A DNA stretch of 64,000 nucleotides from Imperialibacter roseus (GTDB lineage: Bacteria; Bacteroidota; Bacteroidia; Cytophagales; Cyclobacteriaceae), in the NCBI RefSeq assembly GCF_032999765.1, contig NZ_CP136051.1, positions 5,474,501 to 5,538,500 on the forward strand, read 5' to 3'. Under the pieces are notes generated by a model that saw only the letters and a list, made by a program, of their open reading frames with translations, was not told where the DNA came from and did no database searches. A program made the translations under genes and the position numbers. Each line of letters opens with the position of its first letter. Positions within the stretch are counted from its first letter, which is position 1. Shown here one piece after another: positions 17,785-25,913 of this stretch.

Positions 17785-19983
17785 TCAAAAGTGAAAGATA
17801 AAACCTCCATTTGAAACAAATCCGTCAGTAGGGGCCCAAACCTCAGCAAAAGCAGGGTTGTTGTAAGGGGGAGTTACCATGGACTGATACCTCGATTGCC
17901 GGGTGTCAGTAAAATTTTCAAAGTTGAGGAACACACTAAACTTCTCCCATTCCTTCATAGCCATTATGCCCATGATCCAGAAGTCCGGAGTAGACGACCT
18001 GTCGTATCGGTACTGGCTTCCCGTATAGTAAAGCTCGTAGCCGATACGAAACGATTCATGTTTTTCGTACATCAACACAAAACCTGCAGCATGCTTTGGT
18101 GTTATTGCCTTCTGGCGGTAGCCCGATCCTTCATCAACATTTACCTGAGTGAGAGCGTACTGCAAGAATAGCTTCCAATGATCATATCCGAGCTTGAGGT
18201 TACTTTCAAAGCCCTTACTAACGACAGGCTCTTGCCTGTTGGAAAGGTAATAATTAGTGAAGCCATCCATCTCAACCTCATTCAGGAATACGGGCTTGTC
18301 AAGCTGAGTTAAAAAGAAGAGTTGGTTGGCCGACAGTGTCCAGTCGTCTCCGAGGGCGGTTCTGAAATTGACATCAAAATTTGAGCCCCACGACCTTTCC
18401 ATTTCGGGCTGCTGATTGAGGGCGTTGTAAGGCAGCACCCTGGTGAAGGCCCTTTGCTCAGCCTCCTCAAGGAAAATGGTCGGCAGTTTGTAACCTCTTC
18501 CTCCTCCCAGGCGCATGGTCAACTGCTTTGACGGCTTGACCATCCAGGAAAACCGGGGAAGCAAAACAGCGCCATACTCATTGTTAAAATCCGTGCGAAG
18601 ACCCAACTCCAGGGTGTTTTGCTCAGAAACTTCCCAGGTGTCTTGTGCAAATACTCCAGCTGTCAAAAAGTTGTATGATCTGTCCACATCTCCCAAGCCA
18701 GGCATAAAGTTGTCGCCTGGGTCTGAAAAATGGTCGGACACCAGGTTCATACCCGTAACCAGTTCGTGTTTCGCTACCTTAAAATTATAAGCCAACTCAG
18801 AAAATGAAGCCAACTGCTCACCATAAAAACTATAAATTGGAGAGTCGATATTCCTTGCAAACAGGTTGACACTGTTTTTGAAAGACCACTGTGAACCGTT
18901 CGAAGTCGTATGCACAAAGTTGATCAACGACCCGAGCCTTCCTGTGTAGTTCTCTTCACTAAAACTACGGCCGCTTACGCCTTCATTTTCAATCGCTACT
19001 ATATCGCCTCCTTCTCTGGCTTCATATGAGCTGTTCAAGCCTATGCTTAGCGTTGTGCGTTCGGATGGGTAGAAAAACACCTTCGGGTTGAGCGCTATAC
19101 CCCGCACTCTCGGAATATCAGAAAAATCGTCTTTGTTTGGGTCGTATGGCTGCTGACGATTAGCGGAAGCATACAGCGTGAAGCCCCTTTTTTCATTCCG
19201 GCCCGACAAGAAAGTGTTGAGTGTGGTGCCGCCTGCCGTAGTTTGGTTGAGCATGACGCTGCGCTCTGGCTCGCTACCCGGCGTTTTCGAAACCAGGTTT
19301 ACCAGGCCGGCAATAGCACCGCCGCCATAAAGAGTAGAGGCGCTGCCCTTGATTACCTCCACCTGCCGAAGATCCAGTGGGGGAATTTGCATGATGCTCA
19401 ACCCGCTGGAAAAACCACCGTACAAAGGAAGTCCGTCCCGAAGTAGCTGGGTGTAGCGACCATCCAGTCCCTGTATTCGAAGGGTTTGGTTGGCTGAGTT
19501 GGTAGAAGTCTGCTGCATTTGAATACCTGAGCTCTCTCTCAGCAGCATGGCAATGTTCGTGGAGTTCATAGCGGCCTTTTCATCCAGCTCTTCTCCGGAG
19601 ATTACCTCCATCCTGATGGGGATATCCTCGATGGTTCTGCTGCTACGGGTAGCAGTAACGATTACCTCATCAAGCGCCTCCTCGGGTTCCAAATTGAAAA
19701 CCAGCTCATTTGTACCCGTCACTACCTTTCTCTTTACAGAAGAATAGCCAACGAAAGATGCCACTAAACTTATTGGTTCAGTACCGGAAACGGTAATTTG
19801 ACCTTCTCCATTCAAGTCTGTTATCGTTCCTTGTGTGGTTCCCGCTATTTGAATGGTAGCGCCTACAAGAGGTTCTTGTGTGTCGGCGTCGAGCACCCTG
19901 ACTTTAAGAACAGATTGTGCGGAAACTTCAGTGGCGAAAAGCAAGACCCCAAAGAAAAAAGCATAAAAGAAAGACCGTTTCAT
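17785..19983 (-). CDS. TonB-dependent receptor with carboxypeptidase-regulatory domain
   Basis: A 732-residue outer membrane receptor: signal peptide (MKRSFFYAFFFGVLLFATEVSAQ), CarboxypepD_reg-like domain (about 25-105), plug (about 115-230, with IRGLD-like RIQGLDGRYTQLLRDG and VEVIKGSASTLYGGGAIAGLVN), and a barrel ending GGFIFHF. The frame stays open to 20130, but this overlaps the upstream gene and ATG 19983 starts the signal peptide. Plug motifs fit siderophore/vitamin receptors. It is the last gene of a minus-strand series (rhodanese, hydroxylase, flavin monooxygenase, receptor) with gaps of 26-41 nt. Confidence 0.92.
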   Translation of the reverse strand: MKRSFFYAFFFGVLLFATEVSAQSVLKVRVLDADTQEPLVGATIQIAGTTQGTITDLNGEGQITVSGTEPISLVASFVGYSSVKRKVVTGTNELVFNLEPEEALDEVIVTATRSSRTIEDIPIRMEVISGEELDEKAAMNSTNIAMLLRESSGIQMQQTSTNSANQTLRIQGLDGRYTQLLRDGLPLYGGFSSGLSIMQIPPLDLRQVEVIKGSASTLYGGGAIAGLVNLVSKTPGSEPERSVMLNQTTAGGTTLNTFLSGRNEKRGFTLYASANRQQPYDPNKDDFSDIPRVRGIALNPKVFFYPSERTTLSIGLNSSYEAREGGDIVAIENEGVSGRSFSEENYTGRLGSLINFVHTTSNGSQWSFKNSVNLFARNIDSPIYSFYGEQLASFSELAYNFKVAKHELVTGMNLVSDHFSDPGDNFMPGLGDVDRSYNFLTAGVFAQDTWEVSEQNTLELGLRTDFNNEYGAVLLPRFSWMVKPSKQLTMRLGGGRGYKLPTIFLEEAEQRAFTRVLPYNALNQQPEMERSWGSNFDVNFRTALGDDWTLSANQLFFLTQLDKPVFLNEVEMDGFTNYYLSNRQEPVVSKGFESNLKLGYDHWKLFLQYALTQVNVDEGSGYRQKAITPKHAAGFVLMYEKHESFRIGYELYYTGSQYRYDRSSTPDFWIMGIMAMKEWEKFSVFLNFENFTDTRQSRYQSMVTPPYNNPAFAEVWAPTDGFVSNGGFIFHF

Positions 19984-20024
19984 CCGGCAAAGGTAGGCAG
20001 CCGGTATTTGCAACAAAACAGTAT

Positions 20025-21074
20025 TTACACGTATTCTTTGATTTCTTCTACAGTGGATTTTGCAGACCGGCCAACGCCAATAAGCGTGGCCGAGGCGAAG
20101 CCCGTCCATTGGCCGTAACCCACCAGCCAAAGGCCTGGCACCTCGGCCGACCGGGTGGCAACCGTTGCCACTTTCCCCGCACTAACATTGAGGGCCAAGC
20201 CCTTGAGGTGGTTCAACGCCGGCCGAAACCCGGTGCAGAAAATCACACTGTCGACGAGTAGCTCCTGGCCATTCACCAACATAATTCCCAGATCCGTGAA
20301 ATGATCGATTGGCGGGTAAGCCCGCTCCAATACTCCTCTTTTCCTGGCTTCTTTTACCGGCGGAACCATCACCACATCCCCAAGCGACGGCGGAGTGAAT
20401 TCCCTCCCTGCCTTTTTGGCTTCATACATTTGAGTGGCTGCATCGAAAAGATAACGTCCGTCTACCTCATCAGGAAGGAACTTCGGCGGCTTTGACGTGA
20501 CCCAAAAAGTCTGCGCCACCTTGCTCACTTCAGCAAGTATCTGGGCACCAGAATTCCCTTCGCCGACAATTGCTACCTGTTGGCTCTTGAATGGATCCGG
20601 TCTTTTGTAGGCAGTGGAATGGAAAACCTTCCCTTTGAATTTGTCTCTTCCGGGCAACTCCGGCACCCACGGATTGGCAAATGATCCAGTGGCAGACACG
20701 ACCGTCTTCGACTGGTAAGCTCCTTTGCTGGTAACAATATCAAAACGCCCTTCTGCCTTTTTTACATCTTTTACCGTCACACCTCTTTGTACGGCGAATT
20801 TATATTTCTCCTCGTACTTTCTCAGGTAGTCGATCGTTTCGTTGCGGGTGGGATAATAGTCGGGGCCGCCAGTCATGAGCACGCCGGGTAGTGAGCTCCA
20901 TTGCGCAGGCGAAAACAAACGGAGCGAGTGCCAATAATGCTGCCAGCTTCCGCCGGCGTTGTCGCTGGCGTCAAGAACAACATAATTTAAACCGGCCCTA
21001 TTCAGATAATAAGCTACAGCAAGGCCACTTTGCCCTCCGCCAATCACAATGACGTCGTACACAGTTGGAGTCAT
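20025..21074 (-). CDS. NAD(P)/FAD-dependent flavin monooxygenase-like oxidoreductase (ArsO/CzcO-like)
   Basis: A 349-residue soluble flavoprotein. The FAD-binding motif is VIGGGQSGLA near the N-terminus, the NADPH Rossmann motif is IVGEGNSGAQI near residue 170, and the ATG(S) segment VVSATGSFANPW lies between them. The single-component FMO-like ArsO/CzcO group carries exactly this set. These enzymes oxidise small nitrogen, sulfur or arsenical compounds; the substrate here is unknown. It sits 38 nt downstream of the hydroxylase and 41 nt upstream of the receptor gene. Confidence 0.85.
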   Translation of the reverse strand: MTPTVYDVIVIGGGQSGLAVAYYLNRAGLNYVVLDASDNAGGSWQHYWHSLRLFSPAQWSSLPGVLMTGGPDYYPTRNETIDYLRKYEEKYKFAVQRGVTVKDVKKAEGRFDIVTSKGAYQSKTVVSATGSFANPWVPELPGRDKFKGKVFHSTAYKRPDPFKSQQVAIVGEGNSGAQILAEVSKVAQTFWVTSKPPKFLPDEVDGRYLFDAATQMYEAKKAGREFTPPSLGDVVMVPPVKEARKRGVLERAYPPIDHFTDLGIMLVNGQELLVDSVIFCTGFRPALNHLKGLALNVSAGKVATVATRSAEVPGLWLVGYGQWTGFASATLIGVGRSAKSTVEEIKEYV

Positions 21075-21112
21075 CCTGCAAAGAAAAGAATTTGCGAGGA
21101 AAAGGAGCGCAG

Positions 21113-22027
21113 TTACTTCGTGGGCTCTTTGCCAGCACTCACTTTCTCCCTCTTGTGCTCCGGCACTATTCCATGAAGGTTCTGCCCCACAAAATCGTGT
21201 GGAAACTGCTCCACGCCGGGGAAACCTAGCTTAATGTCCCGACCGTCGTAAGGAATATAATCTGTTTTGAACAGATAGTCCCAAATACTCAGCGTGATCC
21301 CAAAATTAACCCCATAGCCCCTCTCCCTAGGAAGGTCGTAGGCATGATGCCAGATGTGCATTTGAGGGTTGTTGAAAAGGTATTTAAAGGGCCCTAATGG
21401 CACTTTTATATTAGAATGATTGAAGTGCCCAACAGCCAGGGTAAAAATGTGAATAATGAAGAAGTCTCTCAACCCAATTCCGATCAGCGCCAACGGAATA
21501 TACTCGATAGTGCGGTACACCACGTTTTCCATCCAATGGTAGCGAAGGTGGGCCGCAAAACCCATTTGCTCCACGGAATGATGAACTTTGTGAAACTCCC
21601 AGAGCCAGGGCGACCGGTGAAGCAAGCGATGCACCCACCATTGCACAAAGTCACGCACCACAAACCCGATCAGCAGGTGCGACCACATGGGCCACTTCAT
21701 TACCTCAAAGGCCAAAAGGTTGTTGATACCGATAACTGCCAGGGCGTCGTTAAAAAGATTGACAACCGAGTTGGAGACAGCATTGTAAATAATGAGCGAA
21801 AAGAGAAAGAAGTTAAAGAACATGTAAAAGAAGTCCAGCCAGAAGTCCTTTCTGAACCTGGACTGATCCTTCCTCCAGGGCTTCACCCATTCGAGAATGA
21901 AGAAAAAGGCGGATACCAGCAGCAGCCAATAGAAATAATTGTGCCAGCTAGGGTGTAAAATCTCGTTGACCAGATAGTTCCAGTAACCCGTATACGAGCC
22001 AACGATGATGTTCCAATACTTTTCCAC
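21113..22027 (-). CDS. Sterol desaturase/fatty acid hydroxylase superfamily membrane protein
   Basis: A 304-residue di-iron membrane oxygenase with four to five hydrophobic segments. Histidine clusters typical of the family are HRLLH, HKVHH, HFNHS and HIWHH. Members hydroxylate or desaturate lipids, sterols or carotenoids. The start is GTG 22027: the frame reads TAA GAG AAA GTG, so no start lies further upstream and no early ATG exists inside. It is 26 nt downstream of the rhodanese gene. Confidence 0.88.
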   Translation of the reverse strand: MEKYWNIIVGSYTGYWNYLVNEILHPSWHNYFYWLLLVSAFFFILEWVKPWRKDQSRFRKDFWLDFFYMFFNFFLFSLIIYNAVSNSVVNLFNDALAVIGINNLLAFEVMKWPMWSHLLIGFVVRDFVQWWVHRLLHRSPWLWEFHKVHHSVEQMGFAAHLRYHWMENVVYRTIEYIPLALIGIGLRDFFIIHIFTLAVGHFNHSNIKVPLGPFKYLFNNPQMHIWHHAYDLPRERGYGVNFGITLSIWDYLFKTDYIPYDGRDIKLGFPGVEQFPHDFVGQNLHGIVPEHKREKVSAGKEPTK

Positions 22028-22053
22028 TTTCTCTTAGCTGATTTAACTAACTA

Positions 22054-22512
22054 CTACTGCTTTTCGGTGGCAAGTCCACTGGCGTTCCATGAAATTATTC
22101 CGCCTTCCAGCTCGAAAATTTGCTTGAAGCCCAACTCTTGAAATACTTTGGCTGCCCTGGCGCTCCTGCCTCCTACCTTACAGTAAACTGCAACCGGCTT
22201 ATTCGGGTCAAGCTTAGCGGCCATCTCCTCAAAATTGACGGTGTTGTAATCGATATTTATTGCATTGGGTATTTTGCCGGTAGCTACCTCCCCCGCTGTT
22301 CTCACATCTACAAGCTGAACTTCGGCTTCCTTCACTTTCTCAGCAAAGTCTGGCGCATTAAGCTGAACAATTTTTGCGGATGTCTGACCTGCTGGCTTGG
22401 TAACCACTTCCGAGGCAGCCTCCTTCTCAGTGGAAGACGAGCTGCATGCTGTGCCTATGGCTGAAACAAAAAGAAAAGCTAGCGATGCAACAATGTTTGT
22501 ACTGGTTTTCAT
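22054..22512 (-). CDS. Rhodanese-like lipoprotein
   Basis: A 152-residue SPII lipoprotein (IGTA-C23) with a single rhodanese domain (about 45-150). The active-site loop is C111-KVGGRS and the entry motif VDVRTAGEVATGKIPNAINI is intact, so sulfurtransferase activity is possible, outside the cytoplasm. It lies between a TauE/SafE sulfur-compound exporter gene upstream and the hydroxylase gene downstream, consistent with handling sulfane sulfur or sulfite. Confidence 0.9.
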   Translation of the reverse strand: MKTSTNIVASLAFLFVSAIGTACSSSSTEKEAASEVVTKPAGQTSAKIVQLNAPDFAEKVKEAEVQLVDVRTAGEVATGKIPNAINIDYNTVNFEEMAAKLDPNKPVAVYCKVGGRSARAAKVFQELGFKQIFELEGGIISWNASGLATEKQ

Positions 22513-22627
22513 ATCTCTTTTTTAAAATTGATCTGTTTATTGGTAACACATGTAAATGTAACAAAGTTGAGATTTTCGAAGAGGCTTCTCTCGAACTTAG
22601 AAGAAGTAGCTTCGCCAGGGTGTATCA

Positions 22628-23428
22628 TCAGAATATAAGTTCTTTGGTAAGGATAAAAACAGCCATAACAAGCACGAAATAGCCAAAACCTTTTTTTAGC
22701 GCTGTCCCTGATATGAAGCGGGAAAGATACTCTCCCAGAAAAAGCCCTCCAATAGACAAACTGGTAAATATCAGCATAAATGGCCAATCGATTGGCTGGG
22801 TTCCCAGGTCACCAGTGAATCCGATCAGCGATTTGGCAGCAATGATCAGCAACGAAGTGCCGACTGCCAACTTCATTGGGATATGGGCCAGCAGCACAAG
22901 TGCAGGAATGATAAGAAAGCCGCCGCCTGCCCCTACCAGGCCCGTTAACGCCCCCACCACCAGGCCTTCCAAAGCAATCATCGGGTAATTATAGGATAGC
23001 TCCTCTTCTATCGTCTTGTTTTCCTTCTTGTCTCTGATCATCGACCAGGCAGCCACCAGCATAATGACGGCAAACAGCACCATTATTGCCAAGTCCTTTG
23101 TTACCGGAAATCCCCCCAAAGAGAAAACCGGATCCGGGATGGCAGGAATGACGAATTTTCTGGTGACAAAGACAGAAATGAAGGAAGGAATGGCGAATAT
23201 GACAGCCGTTTTAAGACTTACCAACCCTTTTCTAAGAAAGTTGACCGACCCTACCAGGGCAGTGCTGCCGACCACAAACAAAGAGTAGGCTGTCGCCAGC
23301 ACTGGGTCGATGTGAATCATGTAAACCAGCACCGGCACGGTTAGAATGGAGCCCCCTCCTCCAATTAGCCCCAGGCTAACCCCTATAAGTATTGATGCTG
23401 CAAACCCCAAAATTTCGATAACCGGCAT
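22628..23428 (-). CDS. TauE/SafE-family membrane exporter
   Basis: A 266-residue inner membrane protein with about eight helices in two halves. Each half contains a Gly/Pro repeat: GVSLGLIGGGGSILTVPVLV near the start and GALTGLVGAGGGFLIIPALV in the middle. The family exports sulfite, sulfoacetate or related organosulfur anions. ATG 23428 is preceded by a Crp-like palindrome and an imperfect -7 box shared in layout with the Ric and nos promoters, so it probably belongs to the same regulon. Confidence 0.92.
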   Translation of the reverse strand: MPVIEILGFAASILIGVSLGLIGGGGSILTVPVLVYMIHIDPVLATAYSLFVVGSTALVGSVNFLRKGLVSLKTAVIFAIPSFISVFVTRKFVIPAIPDPVFSLGGFPVTKDLAIMVLFAVIMLVAAWSMIRDKKENKTIEEELSYNYPMIALEGLVVGALTGLVGAGGGFLIIPALVLLAHIPMKLAVGTSLLIIAAKSLIGFTGDLGTQPIDWPFMLIFTSLSIGGLFLGEYLSRFISGTALKKGFGYFVLVMAVFILTKELIF

Positions 23429-23462
23429 ACTGTGTGACTCTTACTGTGACATTGTCTGAACA

Positions 23463-23506
23463 CAAAAGTCTGAATAACAAAGGCGGCCGTCAGTGACTTA
23501 GATCAC
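23463..23506 (-). promoter_or_regulatory. Crp/Fnr-type operator plus -7 box driving the TauE/SafE gene
   Basis: GTGACTTAGATCAC (23493-23506) is a palindrome of type GTGA-N6-TCAC. On the minus strand GACTTTTG (23470 to 23463), one mismatch from TAnnTTTG, follows after 22 nt. The centre would lie about 41 nt before the predicted start of transcription, the class II activator position. Confidence 0.6.
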
Positions 23507-23571
23507 GCAGTCAGAAATTATGATGCACCTAGCAAATCACATCAAAAAAAAGTGACAATCTTACCCCCAGT

Positions 23572-23616
23572 ATGACTCAAGTCATAAAATAGTAGCCTTT
23601 GATGTCACCACATTTG
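23572..23616 (+). promoter_or_regulatory. Crp/Fnr-type operator plus -7 box driving the Ric/ScdA gene
   Basis: ATGACTCAAGTCAT (23572-23585) is a palindrome, flanked by T and A that extend it to 16 nt. CACATTTG (23609-23616), one mismatch from TAnnTTTG, follows after 23 nt and lies 28 nt before ATG 23645. Confidence 0.6.
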
Positions 23617-23644
23617 ACCATCAATAGTCAAAATCCAAAAACTT

Positions 23645-24538
23645 ATGGAATCTCCCATACGCATCGATGTTTCCCTTTTGCCCCCTGCAACCCGCCACGA
23701 TACCATTTTCAAAGCCTATGAAAGCCTTGACGAAGGGCAGTCGCTGGTGCTTGCCATCGACCACGATCCTCAGCCACTTTTTTACGAATTCAGCCACAAG
23801 TATCCTAAAAGCTTTGGCTGGGACTACCTTGATAAAGGGCCTGAAAAATGGCGGGTACTCATAACCCGCCAACAGTCGATCACCGACAGAATAGTGGCTG
23901 ACCTGGTCATGGAAGACCTCAGCCTGGGCAAAGTCTTCGACGCCTACGGCATAGATTTTTGCTGCCACGGCGATATTTCTCTCGAAGAGGCCTGTCGCTG
24001 CCAAAAATTGGATATCAACGAGGTGCTGGTGGCCATGAAAAAAAAGAGCGGGCCTGGTGCTTTTTGGCAGCCACATTTTGAGGAATGGTCGGTGTCTTTA
24101 CTCATTCAGTACATCCTTGAAAATCACCACAGCTGGGAAAGGCATACACTTTCCGACATCGAGGATCTCACTATCAAAGTGGCGGATCACCATGGAGCGG
24201 ACTTTCCGAATCTAAAAAAGGTAAAAGAGTTAGTCGGCCACCTTAAATACGCCATCATTGATCACTTCTTTGAGGAAGAGAATGAGCTCTTTCCAATGAT
24301 TTTGAAGGGCTCAAAAAGTGTTGAGTTGCTCAAAGAAATCGAGAAGATGAAGGTGGAGCACGCCGAAGTGGGTGCCATACTCACGGACCTCACCCTGCTG
24401 ACCAACAATTTCCAGCCTCCCCAGCAAGCATGTAGTTCATTTCGGCTGCTCTACTCAAAGCTGGGAGAGTTCAAACAGGATATTCTTCAGCATATTCATT
24501 TGGAAAACACGCTGCTCGTCGCCAAAGCTGTAGCATGA
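23645..24538 (+). CDS. ric: DUF2249-ScdA/Ric iron-sulfur cluster repair protein (di-iron hemerythrin-like)
   Basis: A 297-residue cytoplasmic protein in three parts. Residues 5-75 are a DUF2249 domain (RHDTIFKAYESLDEGQSL, IDHDPQPLFYEF). Residues 80-135 are the ScdA N-terminal domain with F-C106-C107-HG. Residues 145-297 are a hemerythrin-like bundle with H161/H162, H182/H183, H207, E211, H239 and H283/H285 as iron ligands. YtfE/ScdA/Ric proteins repair iron-sulfur clusters damaged by NO or peroxide. The added DUF2249 front is unusual compared with E. coli YtfE (about 220 residues). It stands between two Crp-like operators and a Crp/Fnr gene, just upstream of nos, which fits defence against NO made in denitrification. 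Confidence 0.92.
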   Translation: MESPIRIDVSLLPPATRHDTIFKAYESLDEGQSLVLAIDHDPQPLFYEFSHKYPKSFGWDYLDKGPEKWRVLITRQQSITDRIVADLVMEDLSLGKVFDAYGIDFCCHGDISLEEACRCQKLDINEVLVAMKKKSGPGAFWQPHFEEWSVSLLIQYILENHHSWERHTLSDIEDLTIKVADHHGADFPNLKKVKELVGHLKYAIIDHFFEEENELFPMILKGSKSVELLKEIEKMKVEHAEVGAILTDLTLLTNNFQPPQQACSSFRLLYSKLGEFKQDILQHIHLENTLLVAKAVA

Positions 24539-24602
24539 CAATAATTCACAGCTGGTAAGGTTGTGTTAAAATACAAAGCACAAATCTTACTAAATTGGCA
24601 CC

Positions 24603-25196
24603 ATGTCAATGATTCCTGAAGAGTTGCTTACGACGTTTGGTGCGAGAAAAGTTAAGCTCAACAAAGACGAGTTTCTGTTTGCAAAAGACACCGAGGCGCA
24701 TTTTTATTATCAGGTTTCGATCGGCACAATCAAAATGGTTAACTACAACTACGATGGCCAGGAGTTTATTCTAGGCATGTTTAAGGCTGGGCAAAGCTTT
24801 GGTGAACCTCCCATTTTCGGCCACTTTCCCTACCCGGCCAATGCTGTGGCTGTGGAAGATTGTGAAATATGCAAGCTGCCCAAAGACAACTTCTTCAGGC
24901 TTTTGGAAGCCAATTTTGATATCCATCGCAAATTCAACTACGAGCTTTCCAACAGGCTGCGCTACAAGGGAATGATTTTATCAGAGGTATCTTCCTACCC
25001 GCCGGAGCATCGCATTCTTACGCTCGTCAACTATTTGAAGGCGATGATGCCCAACCAGGATCTTTTCACTGTGCCATACACAAGGCAGCAGCTAGCCGAC
25101 ATGACAGGGCTGCGGGTAGAAACGGTGATCCGCACCATCAAAAAAATGGAGCAGGAGGGCAAAATTAAGCTCAAAAGCCACAAAATAGTTGTCTAA
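24603..25196 (+). CDS. Crp/Fnr-family transcriptional regulator
   Basis: A 197-residue regulator: cyclic-nucleotide-binding-like beta roll (about 15-115), dimer helix (about 115-135), and a C-terminal winged helix RQQLADMTGLRVETVIRTIK. The recognition helix keeps the Glu and Arg (V-E-T-V-I-R) that in Crp/FNR read the TGA half-site, which matches the palindromes found nearby. It lacks the N-terminal cysteine cluster of FNR, so it does not sense oxygen by a 4Fe-4S cluster. It probably senses NO or nitrosative stress, as DNR/NnrR-type members do, but the ligand is inferred from the neighbouring nos genes. Confidence 0.88.
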   Translation: MSMIPEELLTTFGARKVKLNKDEFLFAKDTEAHFYYQVSIGTIKMVNYNYDGQEFILGMFKAGQSFGEPPIFGHFPYPANAVAVEDCEICKLPKDNFFRLLEANFDIHRKFNYELSNRLRYKGMILSEVSSYPPEHRILTLVNYLKAMMPNQDLFTVPYTRQQLADMTGLRVETVIRTIKKMEQEGKIKLKSHKIVV

Positions 25197-25360
25197 TACC
25201 ATTTGCACTGAAAACCGCCGCCGCAGTAGGTTCAGCGGACTGAATTTGCCTTTCTCAAGGGCCAATATCTCTCGTTTTTCCGGCCTTGTCCCTCAACGAA
25301 ATCCATTCTAACTATCAATTTTTCAGGTAGTTAAAATTTTATGGAAAATCATGCTACTAT

Positions 25361-25405
25361 ATGATTTAGATCATAAAATGGGTGGGCAGGCTCAGTCTAC
25401 CTTTA
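25361..25405 (+). promoter_or_regulatory. Crp/Fnr-type operator plus -7 box driving the nos operon
   Basis: ATGATTTAGATCAT (25361-25374) is a palindrome and TACCTTTA (25398-25405), one mismatch from TAnnTTTG, follows after 23 nt, 25 nt before the cytochrome gene. The rest of the 233-nt gap after the regulator gene shows no convincing terminator. Confidence 0.65.
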
Positions 25406-25429
25406 CACTATCAAACAAAATAGTGTATC

Positions 25430-25906
25430 ATGAAAAAGTATTTTTTGAAAGCGTTCATATTCGCATTGCCCCTATCGATCATCCTCGCTAGCTGCGGAGA
25501 AACCAAAAAGAAAGACATCTCAGATTTCCAGGCAAAGCCAACAGAACAAGAAACCGCTAAAGCCTCAGACCCTCTGAAGAATAAAGGAGTAGGGCCTGTA
25601 AAAAGCGTTACGCTGGGAGAAATTGACCAGGCACTTGCAGATGCAGGCAAGGCCATTTTCGACGCCAACTGTACTGCCTGCCACAAGGTCGACAAAAAAT
25701 TCATTGGCCCATCCCCAAAAGACATCCTTAGCCGAAGATCTCCCGAATGGGTAATGAATATGATTCTCAACCCTGAGGTGATGATTCAGGAGGATCCGAT
25801 TGCTAAGCAATTGCTGGCAGAAGCCAACGGAGCACCTATGGCCAACCAAAACCTCACAGAGGAACAAGCCAGGCAGGTACTTGAGTACTTCCGAACCCTT
25901 AAATAA
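25430..25906 (+). CDS. Lipoprotein cytochrome c, electron donor candidate for NosZ
   Basis: A 158-residue lipoprotein (ILAS-C22) with one class I heme site C81-TAC-H85 and the distal methionine M137 in GAPMANQNL. The fold is the short mono-heme cytochrome c domain (about 65-158) tethered by a 40-residue linker. It is the first gene of the nos operon, 25 nt after a Crp-type promoter. In clade II nos clusters, c-type cytochromes carry electrons to NosZ; that role is inferred here from position. Confidence 0.9.
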   Translation: MKKYFLKAFIFALPLSIILASCGETKKKDISDFQAKPTEQETAKASDPLKNKGVGPVKSVTLGEIDQALADAGKAIFDANCTACHKVDKKFIGPSPKDILSRRSPEWVMNMILNPEVMIQEDPIAKQLLAEANGAPMANQNLTEEQARQVLEYFRTLK

Positions 25907-25913
25907 TCACTCT

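Noticed and set aside
21416-21958. 180-codon plus-strand frame opposite the di-iron hydroxylase
   Set aside because: The antisense gene carries all histidine clusters; this frame has low-complexity Gln/Lys/Pro content.
25197-25360. Possible terminator after the Crp/Fnr gene (CCGC ... GCGG near 25220)
   Set aside because: Only a 4-bp stem with a long loop and no T run.
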